Assembly (NCBI GenBank): GCA_037954325.1
Contig: JBBMNZ010000031.1
Span: 1,882,501 to 1,946,500 of the forward strand
Direction of reading: 5' to 3'
DNA: 64,000 nt
Source: Fistularia commersonii
Lineage: Eukaryota; Chordata; Actinopteri; Syngnathiformes; Fistulariidae
Each line of letters begins with the position of its first letter. Within the stretch, counting starts at the first letter, position 1. Shown piece after piece: positions 30,405-40,412 of the stretch. The position numbers were made by a program, and so were the translations under genes. A model generated the notes under the pieces. It was not told where the DNA came from. It did not search any database and worked only from the letters and a program-made list of their open reading frames with translations.

Positions 30405-32815
30405 AGTTCTTCTTCGTCTTCTTCTTCTTTTTCTTCTTCTTCTCTCGACTTTTTCCTTCAGGGGTCGCAGCAGTGAATCAATTTTCTCCATCTAATCCTG
30501 TTCTTTGTATCCTCCTCTCTCACACCAACTACCTTCATATCCTCTCACTACGTCCATAAATCTTCTCTTTGGTCTTCCTCAAGACCTCTTGCCTGACAGC
30601 TACATTTCCAGCATTAGTCTACCAATATATTCACTATCCCTCCTTTGTACATGAACGAACCATCTCAGTCTGGCTTCTCTAACCTCCTTTCCAAAACATA
30701 ATACATGTGCTGTTCCTCTGATACACTCATTCCTGATCCTATCCATCCTGGTCACTCCCAAAGAGAATCTCAACATCGGCATCTCTGCTCTAGCTCTGCC
30801 TCCTGTCTTTTGGTCATTGTAACTGTTTCTAGGCCATACAGGATCGTTGGTCTCACCACGGCCTTGTACCCCTTTCCTTTCATTCTGACCGATAGTCTTC
30901 TATCACATAGTACCCCTGACACTTTTCTCCACCCATTCCAACCTGCTTGGACTCGTCTCTTCACCTCTTTTCCACACTCCCGGTTGCTCTGGACTGTTGA
31001 CCCCCAGTACCTGAAATCCTCCAACTTCCTGATCTCCACTCCATGTAGCCTCACTGTTCCACCCGGGTTCCTCTCATTCACACACATATATTCTGTCTTG
31101 CTGAGACTAACTTTCATTCCCCCTCCTTTCCAGAGCATACCTCCACTTTTCTAGATTTTCCTCTACCTGTTCTCTTCTCTCACTATAGATCAAAATGTCA
31201 CACGCAAACATCATGGTCCATGGAGATTCCTGTCTAACCTCATCCGTCAGCCTGTCCATTACCACTGCGAACAAGAAGGGGCTCAGAGCTGATCCCTGAT
31301 GGAGTCCCACCTCCACCTTGAACCTCTCTGTTACCCCCACAGCACAACGCACAGCTAACATTCGGGTCCTGCACTAGCCTAATATACTTCTCTGCCACTC
31401 CCAACTTCCTCATACAATACTAGAGCTCCTCTTGGCACCCTGTTATTTGATTTTTTTCTAGGCCTACAAAACACAATGCAGCTATCTCTGACCTTCTCTG
31501 TATTTCTCTATTTGCATTCTCAAAGCAAGTACTGCGTCTGTACTATTCTTTCTTGGCATGAAGCCATACTGCTGTTCACAAATGCTGACTTCTGCTCTAA
31601 GTCTAGTTTCCACTACTCTTTCCCATAACTTCATTGTATGGCTCATCAACTTTATCCCTCTATAAATGCCGCAATTCTACACAGCCCCCTTATTCTTAAA
31701 AATAGGCACCGTCAAACTTCATGTCCATTCTGCGGGCATTGTCTCACTCTCTAAGTTCCTGTTGAATAATCGAGTCAGAAACTCTACTGCTTCCTCTCCT
31801 AGACACTTCCACACCTCCACAGGTATATCATTAGGACCAACTGCTTTCCACTTTTCATCCTCTTCAATACCTTCCTCACTTCACTTTTACTAATTTGTGC
31901 TATTTTGTGGTATACAATAGTCATGTCTTTTACCCTTGCCTCTCTTTCATTTCCCCCATTCATCAGCTCTTCAAAGTACTCTTTTCATCTTCCTATCACT
32001 CTTCTAGCATTTGTCAATACATTTCCCTCTCTATCCTTAATCACCTGGACCTGTTATACATCCTTTTCATCATTATCTCTCTGTTTCGCACACCTGTATA
32101 TATCATTCTCTCCCTCCTTACTGTCCAGCTGAGCATGCAGGTCATCGTACGCCCTTTGTTTTGCCTTTGCTACCTCTATATTTACCTTATGTTGTATCTC
32201 CCTGTGCTCCTGTCTGTCACACCTTCAATTTCCAATTTCAGACTCATAAGTCTATCTGTCAGGAATGCACTGGAGGTGAAAATAATGTCAAACTACATCT
32301 TCAAGATAACTCCAACTCCATTTCTCTTCATGTCAGTACCATGATGGTACAACTTAAAGCCCTCGCCTAAGATTCTGGCTTTGCTGTCCATCTGGTCTCC
32401 TCGACAAACAGTAAATCCACCTTCCTTCTCTGCATCATTTCGACCAACTCTCTACCTTTGTCCCTACTCTCAGTCCCAGGCTCTTTCTCTTCCTCTTCTC
32501 TCTTTGTTTCCGAGCACGTCTTCCTCCTCTCCTTCTTTGACCTACAGTGGCCAAGTTTCCATTGGTTCCCTGTAGGTCTTCAGAACCAATGGTGGTTGCT
32601 GTTAACCCGGGCCTCAGCCGCTTCGGCATGATCTGGTTATTGTTGTCTATTTGCATGTTTGGTTTTGGCAAAAGTTTTACACCGGGTGCCCTTCCTGACG
32701 CAACACTCTGCATTTATCTGGGCCTGGGACCGGCTTAGGGAGACACTGCTCCATGACTCCCTGAGGCTGGCTCGGGGAGACACCGGCCAGTGCCACCCTG
32801 AGGCTGCTTTTTATC
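30405..32815 (-). mobile_element. RTE-family LINE with internal deletion (copy E)
   Basis: The 3' end is marked by (TTC)n at 30410-30455 and CCTTCAGGGGTCGCAGCAG; the 5' end by GGGAGACACTGCTCC and a GGGGAGACACCGGCC block at 32737-32790. RT and C-terminal pieces are at 30600-31850. At about 32195-32225 the sequence jumps from the spacer domain into the endonuclease middle, so roughly 0.9 kb including the catalytic Asp-x-Asn block is missing. The endonuclease N-terminal region and leader follow to 32815. Confidence 0.92.
30600..31900 (-). pseudogene. RTE reverse transcriptase pseudogene in copy E
   Basis: The frame at 31361-31107 gives motif B (GLHQGSALSPFLFAVVMDRL) and motif C as WTMMFACDILI. 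The first catalytic aspartate of FADD is replaced by Cys, so this copy lacks polymerase activity even if the frame were intact. 31138-30770 gives the C-terminal KLEDFRYWGSTV, VSGVLCDRRLSV and VVRPTILYGLETV. Upstream RT (31400-31900) is present on the minus strand but heavily shifted. Confidence 0.88.
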
Positions 32816-33125
32816 ATCTATCTAGTTATAATCATTTGTTTGTGCTTGTGATCCTTCTTTTATTCTGCTTGTGTATAGTCTTTGTTTTATAGTGTACATG
32901 GTTTGTGTTTATATGTAAAGTGTGCTCATACTGGAGTGTGCCAAAAATTCATAGCATAGCATCAGGCTGTGGTTTTATGCAATGTTTGTCAGAATATTTT
33001 CAGACTTAAATTTTGCTGGTATGGTGTATGTGATGAAACGAAGGACTTTCCTATATTTAATATTTAAATATTTACTGCATATGGCAGTATGCAGACCAGG
33101 AGTACAAGAAGTATCTGGTAATGTC
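32816..33125. other. No recognised feature
   Basis: AT-rich spacer between the LINE and the LTR-like block. Confidence 0.4.
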
Positions 33126-33129
33126 CCTG

Positions 33130-33500
33130 GTGTCAGGGTTGGGTAGATTGCTGTGCGTTGGGAGTGCACAGCTAGCCCTGGTTACCGTCAATCAGTGAGG
33201 GCTTTAAAGCCAGAGCTTTGACCCTCACTGGTTTGCCTGGTTGTTTGCAAATCTCCAGCAAAATCTCTCACCATTCACTCCTTTTCTATCTCCACGACCA
33301 TCCCTCCCCATTCACTCCTTTCCCTTGTCAATGTATGTCGGTGCCTCGCACCTGGCCGTCTGTCCTGACCACCTTGTCCCCTTGCCGGTGCATTCTAGCA
33401 CCTTCCGCCTGGGCGCCTGACCCTGACTGGACCCTTCAGTGTATGCTAACGTCTCCTGCTTAGCTGCCCATTCTCAAACCGGCCTCTTCCTTTTTTCTAG
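33130..33500 (+). mobile_element. LTR-like segment with ~55-bp repeats, opposite to the 6 kb copy
   Basis: Starts TGTCAGGGTTGGG (gypsy-LTR style) and has a CTTTAAAGCC TATA-like site. It then carries two to three degenerate units containing GGTGCMTYSTAGCACCT-like phrases and CTGACC / TGGCCGTC blocks (33320-33480). The vocabulary matches the reverse complement of 6340-6540. No gag/pol. Confidence 0.45.
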
Positions 33501-33544
33501 GACCTTGGTTAAAAGTTCTTAATTCCTATGCCGTCTGAATGCAT

Positions 33545-33612
33545 GATAACGTGGCCTTGTTCCTGAAAAGGTTCTGGGAACTGCCAAAAGCTCCTACAGT
33601 GCAAAAGTGGTT
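33545..33612 (+). repeat. Short dispersed repeat (partner 58440-58525)
   Basis: The core AACTGCCAAAAGCTCCTACA GTGCAAAAGTGG is nearly repeated at 58491-58523. Both are preceded by a GTTCC/GGTTC block. Probably part of a MITE whose ends I could not define. Confidence 0.55.
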
Positions 33613-35988
33613 TTAGTCATTGGGGGGCTCTTCAGGTGGAGCCGACTTGATGGGAGTGGGACAAATTGGGGTGTTTCTATAGCCAAGCTGTGCTGGATAT
33701 TCTAAGATAGCTGAACCAAAACATTTGAAAACATTCCAATTTCACACATTTACAGTACATGTGACATTTGCATTGCACATAATAATAATATGTCTGCTTA
33801 TAAATGTAGCCGAGGAGGGAGACATGGGAAAGAATCGTCGGCTATTTTTTCATTAGCAGTCTCAGAGGTTCAGATCAAATTTAGAGTGTGTGAGGACACT
33901 TTTAACAGAATCCCTTGGAATTGCCGTGAAACACGCCATAGATGTATTATTTTACATAAAAAAAAATAACATTATTTTGCCATCGGTGGCAGCTGCAAGG
34001 TAACATCAGTGCATTTTATTAAACCGCTGGACACACATCTGAGACAGTGACTTGCCAGTTTGCACAGATTATTCATGTTATGACTGTGACGGAGGAAACA
34101 TGGAAAATGGTGTAGGTATTGTTGACAAATACTGAAATGTCATCTCGCTGAAATATCACGTTGGGAGCATCACGTCGTTTGAGGATCACCAATTTGTTAG
34201 TTTTTGTGGTGCACTGCCACGGGACTGGCCTGGTGTGCTCAGATTTCATTCAGGGAAAGACGTCACAATGGTCACAAACTGATCGAGCAAGAATGTTTAT
34301 TCAAAGTCAGGAAATACACATACGGGATATCTCGAGCCAGAATGAATGTCACCCCGTGAGGATCGTTCATGCTCTGGACATCTGCTGAGACACGTCACGT
34401 GACCCTGAGTGCAGGATAGAGGGTATAGAGAATGATCGGATGAATGAACAACTGATATGTGTCCTCATTATTTTCATTAACTTAGCAGGGTCTCCTGTTA
34501 AGGTGACAGAGTGCAAAAAAATATTTCAAATAAGTCACTATTAGTCACCGTATCAGTTGCCATTCTTCCTAGATGGATTTACATAATTAGTAGTCATTTG
34601 TTTTGCCTTCTCAAGGTCTCTTGCATCTACCTTCTTGGACCTGCAGTGACTCGTTCAGGGCATTTGGTAACAAGAGATGATGGGTTGATTGGTTCTCATT
34701 AAACACTCACGTTGTATCACAGAATCTAAAGTGTTAGGAACGTGTTGGGCTTTTAATAAATGGAGCTGCTGAAAGTGAGTCATTTAAATTCAACCATATA
34801 ATTTAAATATCTGTGGAGGTTCTCAGTCATCCAGGTCATGGTGTAATCTGGTCTCGGCAACTCGACTTGAATTTCTTTACTCGAAAGTCGTAAAAATAAA
34901 ATCAGATATCCATGTTCACGAAAAACTTATTGGCCAAAGATTTCTCTTATAGTAATGGGATCATTGTTTTGTATCTCACCCCCCCCCGCAAGTTCATCCC
35001 ATTCATTCTTCTGCAGCATCACCCTGCACTTTGTCGGTTTGTGCTTCTTAGTTTGGCTGAATTACTTCTATATACTTCTATTATATTCTTGAAAAATATG
35101 CATGGAAACACCACTGAATAAGAGCAAATTTTTTACAAAAAAATAAATAAGGCCATTGACCTTTTTTTTTAATCATTCAAACTTTTGTACTGGATTTTGC
35201 TGAAAAAAGAAAGGGTGGCCACAAAGTCACGCATTCACAATACTTCCTCAAATTCATTAGAATTGGATCATTTCACCAATTTGTCTCTTTGAAATTATCG
35301 ATAGGCACTGAGACAATAGTTGAGACCCCAGACGAGCGATGAGAGTTCCATGATTCAATAACGCGACACAAAAAGAGAGGGCAAAGTGTTGTGTATCCCA
35401 GGATGACCCTATTGTGTCTATCCAAACAAAGAAGAAGTGATTCTGCCTCTTCCTTGCTAATGAGATCCAGAAAGTTCCCTGAAAAATTAGTCAAACCGAA
35501 ACTGTTGCTATCATTTACTGTGTAGATTTATCATGGACTCCATTAGGCTGGATGTCTGGGAAGTCATAAGACAAAGAGCTACTTCCACATTTAATATTTC
35601 GGAGTACGCTTTTAACTAAATCCAAGACGCTGACTGCTGTACTGGGTGTTGGAGGGTGACCGAAATTTTTGAATCCAACAAGAGCCAAAGCAGCTTGGGA
35701 TGTCCATAGAATGAGAATAATATTGACCTGCAGGCTTGCCCCCCCAAAAAAAGCATACATACCTGTCGTTATGCCAGTACGGTATACTACTTTGGTATTT
35801 TCTATTTTCCTGTTTAGGATTAAATTTTAGGGGGAAATTGAAACACTTATGAAATAGATACCTCAGACACCTCTGGCAGATAATTATTTTCAACATGTCC
35901 TCACTCCCAATGCCACCTGAAAAATGGAGGAAGTTCCCTTAGTGTCTCATACCCATGGATTAGAACCCCATTCTTGGCAATTTGCGAG
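33613..35988. other. Mostly unrecognised; one SINE tail
   Basis: The only shared element is a SINE 3' tail at about 34397-34450 (CGTGACCCTGAGTGCAGGAT ... GTATAGAGAATGA). The rest has no motif-bearing frame. A C run lies at 34978-34987 and a CCCCCC/A-rich patch at 35743. Confidence 0.45.
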
Positions 35989-36234
35989 TGTCACGCTTTC
36001 CACCCAGAGCACAGACACAGGTTAGTAGATTGGTTTAATGTTTTCTCGAGCTGGAGCATTTCCATTCAAAGAAGAGTCGAAGACAACATAAGCTCCTTCT
36101 TCAAACAAGACACCGACAGAAACCTTGGGTCCGACTTATATACTTTGGCTTGATTAGGTGAATTCCTCTCTGGTGCGGCGGATAATTGCAGTGAGTGGGG
36201 TGCAGCTGGTCTGGGGATTCGAGGAGTCGTAACA
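35989..36234 (-). repeat. 3' LTR of the 36-39 kb gypsy element
   Basis: 246 bp. On the minus strand it begins TGTTACGACTCC and ends GCGTGACA. It is 26 bp shorter than its partner, mainly because the partner has an extra TGGCCTCCAGGTGCG block and small indels. Confidence 0.88.
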
Positions 36235-36333
36235 GTAACCCCCCCCAGTAGGTGAGTGACTGCGTGAAAGAGCATCTGCTTGGCCATTGAGAGTCCCAGG
36301 GCGATATCGAATGGTGAACTGATATCGAGTGAA

Positions 36334-36470
36334 GATGAGAACAACTTTATTAATCCCGAAGGAAATTGTTGTGCCAGAGTTTCAAGTAAAAAACATAACA
36401 GTAATAGATAATAGTAGAAAGGAGGAAGAATAAGAAATATAAATTGTCTAACTGTTAGCAGTAACTACAA
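36334..36470 (-). mobile_element. LINE 3' tail inserted in gypsy element
   Basis: Reverse complement of the 3' UTR at 21400-21560: TTATTAATCCCGAAGGAAATTG followed by GAGTTTCAAGTAAAAAACATAA. No coding sequence. Confidence 0.78.
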
Positions 36471-37022
36471 AGAAAGGAGAGCCCATCTGGCTTGGTGGGG
36501 GCTCATCCTCTTTGCTTCGCGAAGGTACTGCAAGTTCTTGTGGTCAGTGAAAGGATATTTTACTCCCTCAAGCCAGTGGCACCACTCTTTCAATGCCAGC
36601 TTGATGGCCAAGAGCTCTCTATTTACGATATAATTGCTTCCTGCCGAACTCATCTTTTTCGAAAAGAAAGCACAGGGCTGAAGACGGGCTGGCTTACCAT
36701 GTGGTTGGGACAGGACGGCTCCCACCCCGGTAGTCGAAGTGTCGACCTCCACTGTGAAGGGCAGATCGGGGTCAGGGTGGCACAGCAGAGGGGCGGTCGT
36801 GGAGGCTTTCTTGAGATCCATGAAGGCTTGAGTAGCGGCTGGGTTCCATAGGTGTTTTGGTTTGCCGTGCAACAGGGAGGTGAGTGGCGTAGCTAGTCGG
36901 GTGAAGTTATCAATGAACCATCGGCAGAAATTGGCAAACCCCAGAAACCTCTGGAGTTGCTTGATGGTTTGAGGTTGAGGCCACGAGTGGACGGCATGGA
37001 CCTTGTCTACATCCATACTCAC
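36465..37022 (-). pseudogene. Gypsy RT end and RNase H
   Basis: The longest gypsy frame (185 codons). It starts in the RT connection (MDVDKVHAVHSWPQPQTIKQ, LQRFLGFANFCRWFIDNF). Then comes the RNase H domain with VEVDTSTTGVGAVLSQ (the catalytic Asp position of VDASxxG is kept), CAFFSKKMSSAGSNYIVNRE (catalytic Glu) and FTDHKNLQYL (catalytic Asp). It would remove the RNA strand during reverse transcription. It ends at a stop beside the inserted LINE tail, so the last RNase H segment and integrase do not follow. Confidence 0.9.
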
Positions 37023-37024
37023 TC

Positions 37025-37423
37025 CCTGAGGATAGAGGTTGTAGCAGAGGAACTGGACTGTGGTCTGATGAAACAGGCATTTCTCTGCCTTGAGAAACAG
37101 CTGGTGTTCCCGAAGCCTGGTGAGGACCTGGGTGACGTGGCAAATGTGGCTGGACAGATCTGGGGAGTGAATCAGGATGTCCTCTAAAGGACAAATTTCT
37201 GGAGGTAGTCTCGGAATATTTCATTCATGAAGCCTCGGAACACAGAAGGGGCATTGGCTAGGCCATATGGCATGACCTTGTACTCCCAGTGACCAGTGGG
37301 GGTTATGAAGGCAGTTTTCCACTCATCTCCTTTTCTGATACCCACCAGGTTATCGGCACTCTGGAGGTCTAGTATGGAGAATATTGTGGAACCACAGAGG
37401 GACTCCAAGGCAGCTGGCACCAA
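37025..37423 (-). pseudogene. Gypsy reverse transcriptase palm, catalytic motif deleted
   Basis: The frame at 37423-37184 carries motif A as FSILDLQSADNLVGIRKGDE (LDLxSA... with Tyr to Asp at the AYN/AYH position). It then reads WKTAFITPTGHWEYKVMPYG, LANAPSVFRGFMNEIF and YLQKFVL, where it stops. The YxDD active-site motif expected next is missing: a short deletion removes most of it and shifts the frame, and the downstream ILIHSPDLS-like and HxCHVTQVLT-like text is out of phase. Polymerase activity is impossible without this motif. Confidence 0.87.
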
Positions 37424-37429
37424 AAGCAG

Positions 37430-38940
37430 AGGATATCGGAACTTGACAGTGGCCTTGTTCAGGATTCAATAGTCCACACAGGGTCTTAAACCTCCATCCT
37501 TTTTTGGGATGAACGGCGAGGCAGCAGGGGATTTTGATGGTTGAATATAGCCTTGGCGCAGGGATTCCTCTATATAGGTCTCCATGGCTGCGTGTTCAGT
37601 GAGAGGGTAGATCTTTCCATTTGGCAGAGGATGGACGGAAAGTATATCTGTGGCACAGCCCTAGGGACGATGTGGAGGCAGCGCAGTGGCCCGTTGTGGA
37701 CTGAAGACATCCTGAAAGCCAGCATATTGAGAGGGAATCTGGTCTTGATTGGGGCTTTCCACTGATGTGACATAGATAGGCACTACTTGAGTTAGAGGAC
37801 GCTGTGGGAAAGAGCACTCCTTGCAGGTCTCACCCCAGCATAGAATTTCTCGAGGTCCATGAAACTAAAGGCTCATGTGCCATCAGCCAAGGTCTGCCTA
37901 ACACCAGATCTATCTGCGATTCCTCCAGGACATGAAATGTCTTAAACATGTAGAACCCCTATTCTAAGCTGAAGGGAGGTCTGAGTTGACTTGCTTTGGA
38001 AAGAGGTTTCCCCATCACTGATCGTACGATGAAGGTGTGGGAACATGGGATCCTGGGGATTTGAAACCACCGGCAGAGTGCTCCGGAGATGAAGTTTCCC
38101 GCCGAGCCGGAGTCAAGAGGGCATGCACCAGGTGGTTAGAGCCAGACATGTGAAGCTGGGCTGAGATAGTCAACGGTTTTAAATGGATGTCAAGGGAAGT
38201 CACTGCGTTCACCATGGGTCTTGGAGGTCTCGTGGGACAGTGTGAGATCAGGTGACCTTCTCGCCTTCGTAAAGGCAGAGACGGTTGTCCAGGCGTCTGT
38301 GTCTCTGTGGGTGACAAAGGGTATCCACCTCCATGGCCTCATCTGCTTGAGCCGGCTGGTTCCAGGATGGCACTGTGGCGGTGGTAGACCTTCCAGGGCC
38401 TGTGAAGGTCTGTCTCCGATGAGACTCAAATGGCTAATTGGACCAACCTCTCAAGCCCCATGGTGTCATCATACGCTGCCAAGTGGAGGCGCAAGGAAGG
38501 GTTCAGGCCTTGCCAAAACACCGTCAAAAGGGCCGGTTTGTTCCATCCACTGGCGGCTGCTAGCGTCCTGTACTGCACGGCATACTCCGTGATGGGATTT
38601 TTTTCCCTGGCGGAGGGCGTAAAGCCAGGCCTGAGCGGTCAAATCACCCTCTGGAAAGCTGAATACGTCCTTGAAGTGCTTAGCCGTGTCTGTCACCATG
38701 CCCAGAGAATTCCAGATGGCCTCCGCCCACTGGAGTGCTCTGCCTCACAGGAGGGAGATAATGTAGGCAATTTTGGACCTCTCCGTGGGGAACCAAGCAG
38801 GCTGCATCTCAAACATCAGCGTACACTGGAGAAGAAAGCCCTTACAGCTTTCTGGGGAGCTAGAGTAAGTGGCCGGGCTGGCCACCAGAGCAGCATGGAT
38901 GAACAGAGGGGCGAGAGAGTTTGTAGGCTCCATACCATGT
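37430..38940 (-). pseudogene. Gypsy gag and protease remnant
   Basis: Gag: the frame at 38933-38745 with CKGFLLQCTLMFEMQPAWFP and TERSKIAYIISLL, then frames at 38699-38469 (QAWLYALRQGKKSHHGVCRA). Near 38320-38240 a degenerate zinc knuckle reads RRREGHLISHCP with the first Cys pair missing. The protease DSGSAGNFI block sits near 38115-38090 in a phase different from the flanking frame (where it reads as LTPARRETS). Several frameshifts. The plus-strand frame at 38430-39002 is only its shadow. Confidence 0.85.
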
Positions 38941-38949
38941 CTGGTCTTC

Positions 38950-39221
38950 TGTTACACTTTCCCCCCCCAGGAGCACAGACACAGGTTAGTAGATTGGTTT
39001 AATGTTTTCTTAAGCTGGCGCATTTCCATACAAAGAGGAGTCAGTGACACCATAAACTCCTTCTTCAAACAAGACCAGACACCAACTGAAACATTGGGTC
39101 CAACTTATATACTCTGGGTTGATTAGTTGAATTCCTTTCTGGTGCGGCGTGGCCTCCAGGTGCGGAGGATAATTGCAGTGATTAGGGTGCAGCTGGTCTA
39201 GGGATTCGAGGAGTCGGAGCA
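38950..39221 (-). repeat. 5' LTR of the 36-39 kb gypsy element
   Basis: 272 bp, TG...CA ends on the minus strand degraded (TGCTCCGACTCC start, TGTAACA end). Aligns with 35989-36234 over its length, including GAGCACAGACACAGGTTAGT and TAGATTGGTTTAATGTTTTC. Confidence 0.86.
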
Positions 39222-39559
39222 GTGGTGCATCAGTGAAGGAGCGCAATTTCTCATTTAAAACAGATGCTGAAAATGCAAACCACTTTTATTCAGGTTAGAT
39301 TTAGATATAGACAGTGTAGACATGATGCTCCAAGTTCATCGCAAAATGACGAGAAAAGGGTGGGTGTGCGTTGGTAGGGAGGGAACGTTCACCATCCATC
39401 AGGCAAATTATGCATTAGGAGCACGGATGGCTTCTTATTTTGGGAATATATGCAGCAGAAACACCGCAGAGGTTGTTCCTTCCGCCACAAAACAAGAGGG
39501 TCCCTGATTCAAAGCCAACAAGGGGCCTCTTTTTTAAAAGCAGTCCAAAACATGCAGAG

Positions 39560-39705
39560 GTAAATATCCCAGATGTGAATGATTGAGTTGCCGGTTGCTT
39601 TCGTCTGACGTTTGGTCCAGGGTGGACCCTGCCTCTTGCTCGCTCTCACTTCAGCATCCCCCGCCATCCTGACCGCAGGATAGGTGGTATAGATGACAAA
39701 TGGAT
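39560..39705 (+). repeat. tRNA-SINE 3' part
   Basis: CCCAGATGTGAATGATTGAG, GTCCAGGGTGGACCCTGCC, CTTGCTCGCTCTC and ATCCTGACCGCAGGATAGGT precede a GTATAGATGACAAATGG end. Confidence 0.75.
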
Positions 39706-39834
39706 AAATTAATTTTCACATGATTTGCTGTCTTTTGGCGTGAAATTAATGGACTTCAAAAGTATTCTGAAGTCGTTATGCTGAGGTTACCACTTTTGGC
39801 TCACAGCAAGGAGGTCCTTTCTTTGATTTCAACG

Positions 39835-40110
39835 GGGAAACTTTCTGTGTGGTGTTTGCATGTTCTCCTGATGTCTGTGATGGTTTCTTTTGGGTTCTCC
39901 AGTTTCCTCTTGGAGTCCAGATAAATGTGATAGATGAGTAGGGGCCCCTAAATTGCTCAGACGCATGAATGGTTGTATGTCTCTAAATGTGGCCCTGTGA
40001 TCGAACCCCACCTCTTGTCCGGTGACGACCAGGATGGGCTCCAGCACCCCTGCGACTCTGAAGCCAACATAAGCGGTATAGATAATGAATGAATGGATGA
40101 ATGATAAATA
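39835..40110 (+). repeat. tRNA-SINE copy, body and tail
   Basis: GGTGTTTGCATGTTCTCCTG, GGGTTCTCCAGTTTCCTC, CTAAATTGCTCAGACGCATG, GGCCCTGTGATCGAACCCC, CCAGGATGGGCTCCAGCACC and a GTATAGATAATGAATGAATG tail. The 186-codon minus-strand frame over it is antisense to this SINE and not a gene. Confidence 0.85.
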
Positions 40111-40224
40111 AGAACAGTTTTTGCCCTTCACTAGTTGTTTGTTGTGCATTTCTGGAGATCCTTCTTGTACCTTTCCAGGGAAAATGACCGTTATTTTATA
40201 GCATTGAAAAGTTGGTGCCGAAAA

Positions 40225-40412
40225 AGTAGTATAGATGAATGAACCACGATCTTGATGGCAGAGGACCTTCACAGACACAAGCCTGAAACATACGGCAACC
40301 AGGTTGAACCTTGCCTTTTGCCCAGTGACAGCTGGGATTGGCTCCAGCAACCTTTGCAACCTTAAGTATAGGATAAGCAAAATAGACAATGAATGAATAA
40401 ATAAATAAATTA
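40225..40412 (+). repeat. tRNA-SINE 3' part
   Basis: AACCAGGTTGAACCTTGCC, GACAGCTGGGATTGGCTCC and AAGTATAGGATAAGC, then GACAATGAATGAATAAATAA. Confidence 0.8.

Larger units (their letters stand above)
35989..39221 (-). mobile_element. Ty3/gypsy element with two LTRs, integrase region lost
   Basis: 3' LTR 35989-36234 and 5' LTR 38950-39221 (minus-strand orientation) bracket a 2.7-kb interior. A polypurine tract (minus-strand CTGGGGGGGGTTAC) lies directly beside the 3' LTR. Read on the minus strand the order is gag (38.93-38.2 kb), zinc knuckle and protease (38.3-37.9), RT (37.85-37.03) and RNase H (37.02-36.47). Integrase is missing. A 3' tail of another LINE is inserted at 36334-36470. The flanks next to the LTRs (GCGAG and GTGGT) do not match, so no target duplication was found. 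Confidence 0.9.

Noticed and set aside
38430..39002. 190-codon plus-strand ORF
   Set aside because: Antisense shadow of the gypsy gag region, which is clearly readable on the minus strand.
39829..40389. 186-codon minus-strand ORF
   Set aside because: It is antisense to two tRNA-SINE copies and their GAAT tails.
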